Positions 10,126 to 17,827 of a DNA stretch of 64,000 bases are shown in pieces (within the stretch, counting starts at the first letter, position 1; the number at the start of each line of letters is the position of its first letter). Origin of the DNA: Chryseobacterium gleum (GTDB lineage Bacteria; Bacteroidota; Bacteroidia; Flavobacteriales_D; Crocinitomicaceae); contig CAMDFN010000009.1 of NCBI GenBank assembly GCA_945897565.1, forward strand, positions 21,484-85,483, in the 5' to 3' direction. Under the pieces are notes generated by a model that made no database searches, was not told the origin of the DNA, and saw only the letters and a list, made by a program, of their open reading frames with translations. Made by a program: the position numbers and the translations under genes.

Positions 10126-10971
10126 TCAAAGAACCGATTCACACAACATATTATCGATGAGGCGTACCTCACCGCAAAAAGCAGCCACACAACAAAGTTG
10201 TAATTGTTGCCATTCCAAGCATTTTTCTAGGGTAATAGGATCTACAATCTCGAGGTATTCTATTGCCAAACCCGCTTGTTCGATGAGCAATGTTGCTTCT
10301 TGTTTCACCTTTTCAATATCATTTTTACCGATGTTGTTCTTGACAAATGTGAGCGCTCTTGAAATGGATACGGCGTTTTGTCGTTGTGCGGCAGTCAATC
10401 TTAAGTTCCTGCTGCTCATCGCTAAACCGTCGTTTTGGCGCACGGTTTGGCAACCAATGATGTCTATTCCAAAACCGTAATAGGTATTGAGCAAACGAAT
10501 AATAGCCAATTGCTGAAAGTCTTTTTGACCAAAGTACGCCTTGTGTGGTTGAACAAGCGCAAATAAATGATGCACTATATGCACCACGCCTTCAAAATGC
10601 CCAGGTCGGTGCGCCCCCTCTAAAAGTTGCCCAATAGTACCGAGCGGCATCGGGGAAAAAGATAAATCAGCAGGATACATTTCGCTATCATCTGGCGCAA
10701 AAATCACCAAATTAGACAAATGGTTGAGCAGGGCAATATCAGCGTTAAGTGTTCTTGGATAGGCTTGTAAATCAGCATTTTGATTGAATTGCTTTGGATT
10801 TACAAAAATCGAAACAACTACCGCATCATTTTCCTGGCAGGCTTGTTCTACTAAGGATAAATGACCTTGGTGTAAAGCCCCCATGGTCGGGACAAAACCA
10901 ATTTGTTTTTGCTCCGCTCGCTGCTGCTCGCGCCAAATGAAAATTTCTTCTCGGGTAACAAAGGTCTGCAT
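10126..10971 (-). CDS. panC: pantothenate synthetase
   Basis: 281 residues. PTMGALHQGHLSLV (about residues 28-41) carries the HxGH adenylylation motif; FGQKDFQQL and DGLAMSSRN are the other signatures binding ATP and pantoate. It joins D-pantoate and beta-alanine to pantothenate. It is the first gene of the panC-panD pair and is transcribed divergently from the GT5-like gene. A TAGCTTTG element is 30 bases before its ATG. Confidence 0.97.
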   Translation of the reverse strand: MQTFVTREEIFIWREQQRAEQKQIGFVPTMGALHQGHLSLVEQACQENDAVVVSIFVNPKQFNQNADLQAYPRTLNADIALLNHLSNLVIFAPDDSEMYPADLSFSPMPLGTIGQLLEGAHRPGHFEGVVHIVHHLFALVQPHKAYFGQKDFQQLAIIRLLNTYYGFGIDIIGCQTVRQNDGLAMSSRNLRLTAAQRQNAVSISRALTFVKNNIGKNDIEKVKQEATLLIEQAGLAIEYLEIVDPITLEKCLEWQQLQLCCVAAFCGEVRLIDNMLCESVL

Positions 10972-11001
10972 GGCTTCGTCTTTTATACAGTGTCAGGCGG
11001 A

Positions 11002-11009
11002 CAAAGCTA
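11002..11009 (-). promoter_or_regulatory. TAnnTTTG element for panC operon
   Basis: The minus strand reads TAGCTTTG, 30 bases before the panC ATG, in the divergent region shared with the GT5-like gene. Confidence 0.45.
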
Positions 11010-11040
11010 TTGCTTTTTAGGATAGTTCATGTTTATTTCG

Positions 11041-11048
11041 TAATTTTG
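11041..11048 (+). promoter_or_regulatory. TAnnTTTG element for the GT5-DUF4270-glmS run
   Basis: TAATTTTG ends 17 bases before the ATG at 11066. It could drive the three closely spaced rightward genes ending with glmS. Confidence 0.5.
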
Positions 11049-11065
11049 CTAGCATATTTATATAA

Positions 11066-11887
11066 ATGGAAAAGAAGAAAATACTATTTATTTCTCAAGA
11101 AATCTTTCCTTTTTTACCCAAATCTGAAATTTCTGGAAGCGCACGTCGCATTTCTCAAGCAGTTCAAGATGCTGGTAAAGAAATCCGTGTTTTTACACCT
11201 CGTTTTGGCGCAATCAACGAAAGACGCCACCAACTCCATGAAGTCATTCGCTTGTCGGGCCTCAACATCTCTATAGACGACCACGACCACCCGCTCATCA
11301 TCAAAGTTGCTTCTATTTCAGCAGCCAGAATGCAGGTTTATTTCATAGACAACGACGACTACTTCAAACGCAAAACCTGCCTTCAAGAAGAAGACGGCAA
11401 ATTCCACCCAGACAACGACGAGCGCGCGATGTTCTTTTGTCGTGGCGTCTTAGAAACCGTCAAAAAACTCGGTTGGCAGCCAGACGTCATTCATTGTCAT
11501 GGTTGGCTCACGGGCATTATGGCTTTGTATATCAAATTTATATTTAACAAGGATCCGCATTTCAAAGAAACAAAAGTGGTTTATAGCCTCTACAACGAAT
11601 CCTTTGACCAACCTTGGGACGCTCGTTTTGCCGAAAAACTAGCTTTTGATGGCTTCCCTCAAGACCTCACCGACGCACTCAAAGACACCAGCTGCGAGAA
11701 CCTCACCAAAGTGATTTTATCGCATTGTGACGGCGTCAATATTGCCAGTGAAGTTTTAGCGCCTCATTTGCAAGCGCTCTATGACGAGTCAAATATTCTT
11801 AAATTACCTTACTTTAACGAAGAGCACCAAGGCAAAGAATTGGCTGCCTTCTTTGACAAAGTAATCGACGCTAACGTCTTAGCCTAA
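11066..11887 (+). CDS. glycogen/starch synthase-like protein, isolated GT5 domain
   Basis: 273 residues resembling only the N-terminal half of GT5 glycogen synthases (usually about 480 residues): opening LFISQEIFPF, then FTPRFGAINERRHQLHEVI, then DVIHCHGWLTGIMALY. The C-terminal nucleotide-binding Rossmann domain is absent. The canonical KxGGL sugar-nucleotide loop is replaced by KSEISGSARR. Such short proteins are common in Bacteroidota and usually sit next to a DUF4270 gene, as here. Because the donor-binding half is missing, true glycogen synthase activity is doubtful; a regulatory or partner-dependent role is possible. It is the first gene of a run with DUF4270 and glmS. Confidence 0.75.
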   Translation: MEKKKILFISQEIFPFLPKSEISGSARRISQAVQDAGKEIRVFTPRFGAINERRHQLHEVIRLSGLNISIDDHDHPLIIKVASISAARMQVYFIDNDDYFKRKTCLQEEDGKFHPDNDERAMFFCRGVLETVKKLGWQPDVIHCHGWLTGIMALYIKFIFNKDPHFKETKVVYSLYNESFDQPWDARFAEKLAFDGFPQDLTDALKDTSCENLTKVILSHCDGVNIASEVLAPHLQALYDESNILKLPYFNEEHQGKELAAFFDKVIDANVLA

Positions 11888-11891
11888 GCTC

Positions 11892-13178
11892 ATGAAATCC
11901 GTAAGCGCACTTCTGCTTTTGCTGTTGGTTGCCACTGCATGCAACAAAAAAGACACCGGTTTAGGTAAAGAAATCATCGATCCAAATGCCTTACTCAACG
12001 GCATCACTACCGATACTTTTGAACTTTATACCTATTCTATTTTAGAAGATTCTACAGAAACAAAAAACGCATCTAATGTTTTGTTGGGTTCTTACATAGA
12101 CCCAAAATTTGGAAAAGTAGAAGCAGCGGTTTACACCGAATTGCGTTTGCCGGGCCTAAACCCCAATTTTGGCACTGCTTCACAAATTGTAGTTGATTCC
12201 TTTGTTTTGGCACTCGAATACGTAGGCTACTACGGTGAGCTCAGCCCGCAAACTTTTGAGGTGTATCAGCTCACTGACTCATTGCAAAATTCTTCAGAAG
12301 TCAAATACTACCAATTTTCTACCTTGTCTGCAGCCAGCACCAATTGGGTGGCCACAGGCCAAGGCACCATCACCCCTGACCCTATCAATGATGCCATAGT
12401 TGCCGGCGCTGAGGTAGATCCTCAATTGCGCATTCATCTCGACACCAACCGCGCTTGGGATTTCATCAACGAGTCTACAAACAACCCAACTACATTCGCC
12501 ACCAACGCCGCCTTCCAAGATTATTTCAAAGGCCTTAAAATTGCGGTAAACAATCCAAACCAAAGCAGCGGTAAGGGCGCTATTCTCTATTTGGACATCA
12601 ATAACAACCCAGCTTCCAAAATGACCATCTACTTCAGACTAGATGGCGTCAAGAAAACCTACGATTTCACCATCAATTCCAATTGTACCGACTTCACGCA
12701 CATTGACCACGAGCAAGCAAATACCCCTGTTGCTGCCTTGCTCGCCGATACCACACTGGGGCAAAAAGCATTTTATGCTCAAGCCAATAAAGTGCGCGCT
12801 ATGGTCAAAATACCTGGCCTAGACCAACTCCCAGACAACATCGTTATTCACCGTGCCGACCTCAGTTTACCCGTTCAGTTTCAGACCGGATACCGCTACA
12901 AACCAGGCGCGCGCATTACAGCAGCGAGCAAATTGTCTGCTACAGATATCTATTACACTTCGCTCGGCATTGCGGGTTTATATTCCGATACCAAAAAGCA
13001 ATATGATTTAGATATTCGGGCCTACCTCCAATCTTTGGTCAACGGCAAACTTGAAAATACCGGTATTGTAGTTTCGCCACTATTTTTCAGAAATTCTGCG
13101 GAGCGCATTGTCTTTAATGGCGTAGAAACCAATAACAAGAAAAAGCCCAAGCTCGTCGTTACCTATACAACTTATTAA
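11892..13178 (+). CDS. DUF4270 family lipoprotein
   Basis: 428 residues. An N-terminal signal with lipobox ending at Cys17 (LVATACNKK) predicts a lipoprotein. The body matches the Bacteroidota DUF4270 family: an early TTDTFELYTYSI segment, the LLGSYIDPKFG motif near residue 60, and a C-terminal KPKLVVTYTTY end. The function is not established; such proteins are envelope-located. It begins four bases after the GT5-like gene and ends two bases before glmS, so the three are very probably one transcript. Confidence 0.82.
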   Translation: MKSVSALLLLLLVATACNKKDTGLGKEIIDPNALLNGITTDTFELYTYSILEDSTETKNASNVLLGSYIDPKFGKVEAAVYTELRLPGLNPNFGTASQIVVDSFVLALEYVGYYGELSPQTFEVYQLTDSLQNSSEVKYYQFSTLSAASTNWVATGQGTITPDPINDAIVAGAEVDPQLRIHLDTNRAWDFINESTNNPTTFATNAAFQDYFKGLKIAVNNPNQSSGKGAILYLDINNNPASKMTIYFRLDGVKKTYDFTINSNCTDFTHIDHEQANTPVAALLADTTLGQKAFYAQANKVRAMVKIPGLDQLPDNIVIHRADLSLPVQFQTGYRYKPGARITAASKLSATDIYYTSLGIAGLYSDTKKQYDLDIRAYLQSLVNGKLENTGIVVSPLFFRNSAERIVFNGVETNNKKKPKLVVTYTTY

Positions 13179-13180
13179 TT

Positions 13181-15025
13181 ATGTGCGGAATCGTTGCATA
13201 CATAGGCAAAAATGAGGCCTATCCAGTGGTCATCAAAGGACTCAAAAGATTAGAATACCGAGGCTACGACAGCGCTGGTATTGCCTTGCATCAAAATGGC
13301 GCGCTCTCCATCTACAAGCGCGTCGGAAAAGTAAGCAATCTCGAAGATTTTGCCGCTACCCAAGACCTCAGCGGTCATGCTGCAATTGGCCACACCCGCT
13401 GGGCCACCCACGGAGAACCCTCCGATGTCAATTCACATCCGCACACCTCAATGGATGGCAAAATTGCGCTTATCCACAACGGCATTATCGAAAACTACGA
13501 TGTACTCAAACAAGAATTGGTCAAAAACGGCTATATTTTTAAAAGTGCAACCGACACAGAAGTAGTAGTTCATTTAGTAGACTACATTCAAAAGAAAGAA
13601 AACGTTTGGTTTGGCGAGGCTTTGCGCTTGGCATTGAACCACGTTGTAGGGGCTTACGCTATTGTAGCCATGTCTTCTGATTACCCGAATCGTTTGGTTG
13701 CTGCGCGCAAGAGCAGCCCGCTTGTAGTGGGTATCGGCAGCGATGGCGCTTATTATTGTGCCTCTGATGCCACGCCAATTGTAGAGTACACCAAAAAAGT
13801 AGTTTACCTCAACGACGAAGAAGTAGCCGTTATTGACCTAGAAAAAGGCCTCAAAATCTACGACATCGCCGACCAACAAAAAACACCATTTTTCCAAGAA
13901 CTCGAGCTCGAACTCGAGGCCCTAGAAAAAGGCGGATACGAGCATTTCATGCTCAAAGAAATCCACGAACAACCGCGTTCTATCCAAGACTGCTTCCGCG
14001 GCCGCCTCAATTCAGATGAAGCATGGGTTGCCCTCGGTGGTATCCGTGAATACGAGCAAAAAATGATTTCTGCCAACCGCCTCATTATTGTGGCCTGCGG
14101 TACTTCATGGCACGCTGGTTTGGTGGGTGAATACCTCATAGAAGACCTTGCCCGTATCAACGTAGAGGTAGAATATGCAAGTGAATTCCGTTACCGCAAT
14201 CCTATTCTTAGCGAGAACGACGTCGTTATTGCCATTTCTCAATCTGGCGAAACCGCAGACACCCTAGCAGCGCTTGAATTAGCAAAATCTAAGGGAGCCA
14301 CTATTTTGGGAATTTGCAATGTGGTTGGTTCTTCTATTGCCCGCATTACCGATGCAGGTTCTTATACGCACGCTGGCCCAGAAATTGGAGTAGCCTCAAC
14401 CAAAGCCTTTACTGCACAAGTAACGGTCCTGACTTTAATGGCACTGTCATTAGCTAAAAAGAAAGGCACTATTTCTGAGTCTAAATTCCGCCAACTTTTG
14501 GCTGAGCTCGAAGCCATTCCGGACAAAGTAAAACGCGTTCTCGAAACAGATGCTGACATTGAGAAGATCGCAGCTATCTATAAAGATGCGACCAATGCAC
14601 TTTATCTCGGACGCGGCAGTTCTTTCCCTGTTGCCCTAGAAGGCGCACTCAAACTCAAAGAAATTTCTTACATCCATGCCGAAGGCTATCCTGCTGCAGA
14701 AATGAAGCACGGTCCAATTGCCTTGATCGATGAAAACATGCCGATCATTGTCATTGCCACCCATGGAACCTCTTACGAAAAAGTCGTCTCTAACATCCAA
14801 GAGGTGAAGGCCCGCAAAGGAAAAGTCATTGCTATCGTAACCGAAGGCGACGAACAAGTCCGCAACATGGCTGACCACGTCATCGAAATCCCTGAAGTAG
14901 ACGAATTCTTGGTACCGCTATTAGCCACCATTCCCCTCCAGCTACTCTCTTACCACATCGCCGTCATGCGCGGTTGTAATGTAGACCAGCCAAGAAATTT
15001 GGCAAAAAGTGTTACGGTGGAGTAA
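13181..15025 (+). CDS. glmS: glutamine-fructose-6-phosphate aminotransferase (isomerizing)
   Basis: 614 residues. After Met removal, Cys is the N-terminal nucleophile (MCGIVAYIG) of the glutamine amidotransferase domain (about 1-230). Two SIS sugar-isomerase domains follow, with ISQSGETADT, RGSSFPVALEGALKLKEISY and the conserved C-terminus DQPRNLAKSVTVE. It makes glucosamine-6-phosphate, the entry to peptidoglycan and lipopolysaccharide precursors. The last 13 bases, including the TAA, form the left copy of the direct repeat bounding the island. The insertion leaves the protein end unchanged. Confidence 0.98.
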   Translation: MCGIVAYIGKNEAYPVVIKGLKRLEYRGYDSAGIALHQNGALSIYKRVGKVSNLEDFAATQDLSGHAAIGHTRWATHGEPSDVNSHPHTSMDGKIALIHNGIIENYDVLKQELVKNGYIFKSATDTEVVVHLVDYIQKKENVWFGEALRLALNHVVGAYAIVAMSSDYPNRLVAARKSSPLVVGIGSDGAYYCASDATPIVEYTKKVVYLNDEEVAVIDLEKGLKIYDIADQQKTPFFQELELELEALEKGGYEHFMLKEIHEQPRSIQDCFRGRLNSDEAWVALGGIREYEQKMISANRLIIVACGTSWHAGLVGEYLIEDLARINVEVEYASEFRYRNPILSENDVVIAISQSGETADTLAALELAKSKGATILGICNVVGSSIARITDAGSYTHAGPEIGVASTKAFTAQVTVLTLMALSLAKKKGTISESKFRQLLAELEAIPDKVKRVLETDADIEKIAAIYKDATNALYLGRGSSFPVALEGALKLKEISYIHAEGYPAAEMKHGPIALIDENMPIIVIATHGTSYEKVVSNIQEVKARKGKVIAIVTEGDEQVRNMADHVIEIPEVDEFLVPLLATIPLQLLSYHIAVMRGCNVDQPRNLAKSVTVE

Positions 15026-15363
15026 TCTGAACGGGTATTTGGTTGGTCTGTTAGTGTTTTCGATAGTTTCAGATGTTTTCTATGAGGGACGTTTTTGGAA
15101 ACAGTCCGTTTTACACCCTCATAAATCAATGGGATTTTAAGGAAAAGATGTAATTCATGAACCTTCTTATCTGTTTGATAGGATAAGGTAATGGACTGAA
15201 TAAAATGGGTTAGAACTTCCTTTTTCTGTTTGAATGAAAAGGACTTGTTTTTCGTTAACACCTTAGAAATCTCTAACATTGATTTATACCACTTATCCTT
15301 CTGATAATGAAAGGATAAAAGGTTTTTATTGTCTTCAATTTTTAGGGGTTGGCCGTTGCACAC
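14950..15363 (-). pseudogene. serine recombinase, C-terminal remnant
   Basis: An open frame of about 137 codons resembling the extreme C-terminal region of large serine recombinases of Bacteroidota: KKEVLTHFIQSITLSY..KVHELHLFLKIPLIYEGVKR matches the FI..I.V.YD...K.H.L.I.FKLP..N.GIKR pattern I know from that family. The resolvase domain with the catalytic Ser is missing; the frame drifts into unrelated sequence upstream of about 15345. The last 25 codons (YSTVTLFAKFLGWST...) are read antisense through the glmS 3' end, with the stop inside glmS. This is a decayed integrase whose C-terminus crosses the att core. Confidence 0.72.
15013..15025 (+). repeat. left att repeat (glmS end)
   Basis: TACGGTGGAGTAA, comprising the last glmS codons and its stop; identical to 18189-18201. 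It is the presumed recombination core at the left end of the island. Confidence 0.8.
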
Positions 15364-15385
15364 AGTTTTTCTGTCGGTGTCCGCC

Positions 15386-15409
15386 GTTATTGTACAGAAG
15401 TCGAGGAAG
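15386..15409 (+). repeat. diverged copy of the cassette-end sequence
   Basis: GTTATTGTACAG followed by AAGTCGAGGAAG resembles the reverse complement of 17811-17834 (GTTATGTACAGG, AGACTTCGGAAG), with a shifted T and a few mismatches. It marks where the recombinase remnant stops and the SPFH segment begins, so it may be a second, eroded cassette boundary. A bulged hairpin (CACACAG...CTGTCGGTG) lies just before it. The interpretation is tentative. Confidence 0.3.
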
Positions 15410-15455
15410 ATAGTCGAATTAGTTAAAACGCTTGTTTTTGTATCAAATTATTGTT

Positions 15456-15463
15456 TACATTTG
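15456..15463 (+). promoter_or_regulatory. TAnnTTTG element for the SPFH-RHH pair
   Basis: TACATTTG, with a TTG at 15432-15434 at 21-base spacing, is a good Bacteroidota-type promoter 36 bases before the ATG at 15500. Confidence 0.6.
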
Positions 15464-15482
15464 TGATATCAATATGATATCA
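15464..15482. promoter_or_regulatory. double palindrome, probable operator
   Basis: TGATATCA-ATA-TGATATCA: two identical copies of a perfect 8-bp palindrome spaced by three bases, directly after the -7 element and covering the expected transcription start. This spacing fits two ribbon-helix-helix dimers side by side. The 56-residue Arc-like protein encoded two genes later is the obvious candidate ligand, which would make the pair autoregulated. The repeat is seen directly; the ligand is inferred. Confidence 0.55.
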
Positions 15483-15499
15483 TTTAAATATTACTCATT

Positions 15500-16354
15500 A
15501 TGAAAACAGAAAAAACTATAACACCGTTAAATGGCTATTTGGTTGTCGTTATGCTATTAGTATTAGCAGCGTTAATTCTTTATGGCTTTATCTCTAATAA
15601 TATGATGTTGGGAGTTGCATCATTTCTAATATTTGTTCTTTTAACGAAGGGCTTTATTGTAGTAAGTCCGAACAGCTCAAAAGTATTATTGCTTTTCGGA
15701 GACTATAAAGGTAGTGTCAAACAAAGCGGCTTCTTTTGGATCAATCCGCTTTATAATAGCACAAGTTTGTCTTTACGAGCAAGAAACTTTGAGAGCGAAA
15801 AAATTAAGGTTAATGATAAAATGGGAAACCCAATTATGATTAGCGTTATTTTAGTTTGGAAAGTTAAAGACACATTTAAGGCTACTTTTGAAGTAGATAA
15901 TTACGAAAACTTTATAAGAATTCAAACGGATTCAGCAGTCAGGAAACTTGCGGGATCTTTTCCGTATGACCATTTTGAAGATGAGAAAGCAACAGTAACT
16001 TTAAGCACTAATTTTGATGATGTAAATAAAGCTCTTGAACACGAAGTAACTCAGCGATTAGAAATTGCAGGAATAGAAGTGGTAGAGTCGAGAATAGGAT
16101 ATTTAGCATACGCTCCTGAAATTGCACACTCAATGTTAAGGAGACAACAAGCGTCTGCTGTTGTTGCAGCCCGTCATAAAATTGTTGAAGGCGCTGTCGG
16201 CATGGTTGAAAGTGCTTTAAAACTTTTAGCAGATAAAGAAATTATTGAATTCGATGAAGATAGAAAAGCCGCAATGGTCAGCAATTTAATGGTTGTCCTT
16301 TGTGGTGATAGTGAAACGAAACCTGTAATAAATACAGGAACTTTAAATCAATAA
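15500..16354 (+). CDS. SPFH/Band 7 domain membrane protein
   Basis: 284 residues. Two membrane segments lie near the N-terminus (about 14-32 and 35-55). The SPFH/prohibitin-type domain follows, starting GFIVVSPNSSKVLLLFGDYKG and containing SLRARNFESEKIKVNDKMGNPI and the VRKLAGSFPYD block; a helical C-terminus follows. SPFH proteins form oligomeric membrane scaffolds or cages; the role of this subgroup is not settled. It is followed three bases later by an Arc-like gene, a pairing often seen in bacteria. The AT-rich codon use differs from the flanking core genes and supports acquisition with the island. Confidence 0.85.
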   Translation: MKTEKTITPLNGYLVVVMLLVLAALILYGFISNNMMLGVASFLIFVLLTKGFIVVSPNSSKVLLLFGDYKGSVKQSGFFWINPLYNSTSLSLRARNFESEKIKVNDKMGNPIMISVILVWKVKDTFKATFEVDNYENFIRIQTDSAVRKLAGSFPYDHFEDEKATVTLSTNFDDVNKALEHEVTQRLEIAGIEVVESRIGYLAYAPEIAHSMLRRQQASAVVAARHKIVEGAVGMVESALKLLADKEIIEFDEDRKAAMVSNLMVVLCGDSETKPVINTGTLNQ

Positions 16355-16357
16355 AGG

Positions 16358-16528
16358 ATGTCCGAAAAAAAGTCATTTGCATTAAGAATAGATTCAGAAA
16401 CAATGAAAGCCATTGAAAAATGGGCTGCTGATGAATTTCGTAGTGTCAATGGTCAAATTGAATGGATGCTTAATAACAGTCTTAAAGAAGCAAAAAGAAT
16501 TAAAGTAAAAACAATCCAAAAGAAATAG
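16358..16528 (+). CDS. Arc-family ribbon-helix-helix DNA-binding protein
   Basis: A 56-residue protein too short for most gene calls: MSEKKSFALRIDSETMKAIE, then KWAADEFRSVNGQIEWMLNN and a basic tail. The beta strand FALRID and two helices with SVNGQIEWML fit the Arc/MetJ ribbon-helix-helix fold. It starts three bases after the SPFH stop with an AAAGG-like sequence before the ATG, so the two are co-transcribed. It probably binds the double palindrome at the SPFH promoter. Codon use is AT-rich like the rest of the island. Confidence 0.85.
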   Translation: MSEKKSFALRIDSETMKAIEKWAADEFRSVNGQIEWMLNNSLKEAKRIKVKTIQKK

Positions 16529-16558
16529 TGTCCGAATATTTTAGGAAAGAAAAAGACT

Positions 16559-16738
16559 TTATCCTACGGAATTTTCGTCAGCGGAAAGTCCGTCCAACGG
16601 CTTACCTATAACTATTATATCGGCTTGATATTCCCTTCCAAACCTTTGATCTGAACGTTTCTTTTTGGTATATATTGACCACGTATGTTTATGAGTAAAT
16701 CGATGATTTCGTGGAGTCTTATATCCCTTATCAATGAG
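16559..16738 (-). pseudogene. recombinase-associated small gene, 3' part (split)
   Basis: 59 codons and a TAA, with no start of its own. The translation runs LIDKGYKTPRNHRF, then THKHTWSIYTKKKRSDQRFG, then REYQADII. It continues the frame of the 5' part at 17955-18173 exactly once the 1216-bp insertion is removed. The GYKTPR....HTWSIYTKK pattern resembles short proteins found beside serine recombinases in Bacteroidota and the 'recombinase domain' pattern for reading a gene end. The exact function is unknown. This segment fills most of the apparent gap 16529-16832. Confidence 0.75.
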
Positions 16739-16832
16739 TTATGTACAAGAGACTGAAATCACGCTCCGGTAAAGATAAATCGGGAAACCTAAAACCCAAC
16801 TTCTGCTTAAACTAAAAAGAAAAAAAAACAAA

Positions 16833-17729
16833 ATGAAATTACTATTAAACGTTATTATCTTTTTCACACTTTTTAATTCTCAAAATAGCCAATCTCAAAC
16901 AATTGATACTTTAGTTGAGGTTGGTAATCATAAATTGCATTTCAAGATTGTTAAAGGCAATGGTATTCCTATTCTTTTTGAATCAGGTGCTGGAGATGAT
17001 GGAACTGTCTGGAATTCTATCTTGGCCCCAATTGCTGAAATAACAGGTGCAACCTTGATTACGTATGACAGAGCAGGTTTTGGAAAAAGTACAATAAATA
17101 CTTTAGAAACTGATGAATCAAAACATGGAATAATAAATAGTGTTGAAGATTTAGAAGCAGGACTTAAAATATTGGGATATGACAAAGAAATTATCCTAGT
17201 TTCTCATTCCTATGGTGGACATTTATCTACATTATATTCGGTAAGACATCCTGATCTTGTAAAATCTATTGTATTAATCGATGTTACTCACAATTTTTAT
17301 TACATGAACGATTATTTTGAAAAAGAATCAAAGAAGGAAGAAAAGCATTTACCGGAAATGAAAAAAAATAATCTTGGATTTTATTATTTGGCTTTAAATT
17401 TTTCTGAAACAAGCAACATAATGGGCAAACTTACTATTCCTCAAAATATTCCTGTAGTAGATTTTGTTAATGAGATACATTTCTTTAAAGAAAAGGACAA
17501 GGTTGAATATTGGAAGGAATGCCATAAGAAATTTGTTGAAAGTCATCCAAATAGTATTGGAATAACAGCAAGCGGATGTCATCATTATATATGGCTTGAC
17601 AATCCAAATTTAATAATTACTACTGTTTCAAATAGTTACGCTGAAACTTTAGAAGAGAAACAAAAAAATGAAGTTTATCAAAGAGCATTAAATTATGCGA
17701 TAGCATCTTTAAATAAAGTTGACAAGTAA
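16833..17729 (+). CDS. secreted alpha/beta hydrolase (cassette gene)
   Basis: 298 residues with an N-terminal signal-like segment (about 1-22). The alpha/beta-hydrolase fold has an oxyanion region ILFESGAGDDG, the strand-turn YDRAGFGKS, a nucleophile elbow VSHSYGGH with Ser126, an acid in VLIDVTH and a histidine in ASGCHHYIWLDNP. It is probably a periplasmic esterase, lipase-like enzyme or peptidase; the substrate cannot be told. It is the only gene of the cassette-like unit. The leader is A-rich, and no TAnnTTTG promoter lies between the unit's left edge and the ATG, so expression may need read-through. It is very AT-rich compared with core genes. Confidence 0.85.
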   Translation: MKLLLNVIIFFTLFNSQNSQSQTIDTLVEVGNHKLHFKIVKGNGIPILFESGAGDDGTVWNSILAPIAEITGATLITYDRAGFGKSTINTLETDESKHGIINSVEDLEAGLKILGYDKEIILVSHSYGGHLSTLYSVRHPDLVKSIVLIDVTHNFYYMNDYFEKESKKEEKHLPEMKKNNLGFYYLALNFSETSNIMGKLTIPQNIPVVDFVNEIHFFKEKDKVEYWKECHKKFVESHPNSIGITASGCHHYIWLDNPNLIITTVSNSYAETLEEKQKNEVYQRALNYAIASLNKVDK

Positions 17730-17827
17730 CATAGAAATGAAAAACGAAATTCTCGGATATCTAAAAATTGAATTCCAGAGACAAACATATACGTCTTGCT
17801 TTGTAGGTTACTTCCGAAGTCTCCTGT

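Noticed and set aside
13000-13181. A glmS-type ribozyme/riboswitch upstream of glmS
   Set aside because: Only two bases separate the DUF4270 stop from the glmS start, leaving no room, and no such fold is evident.
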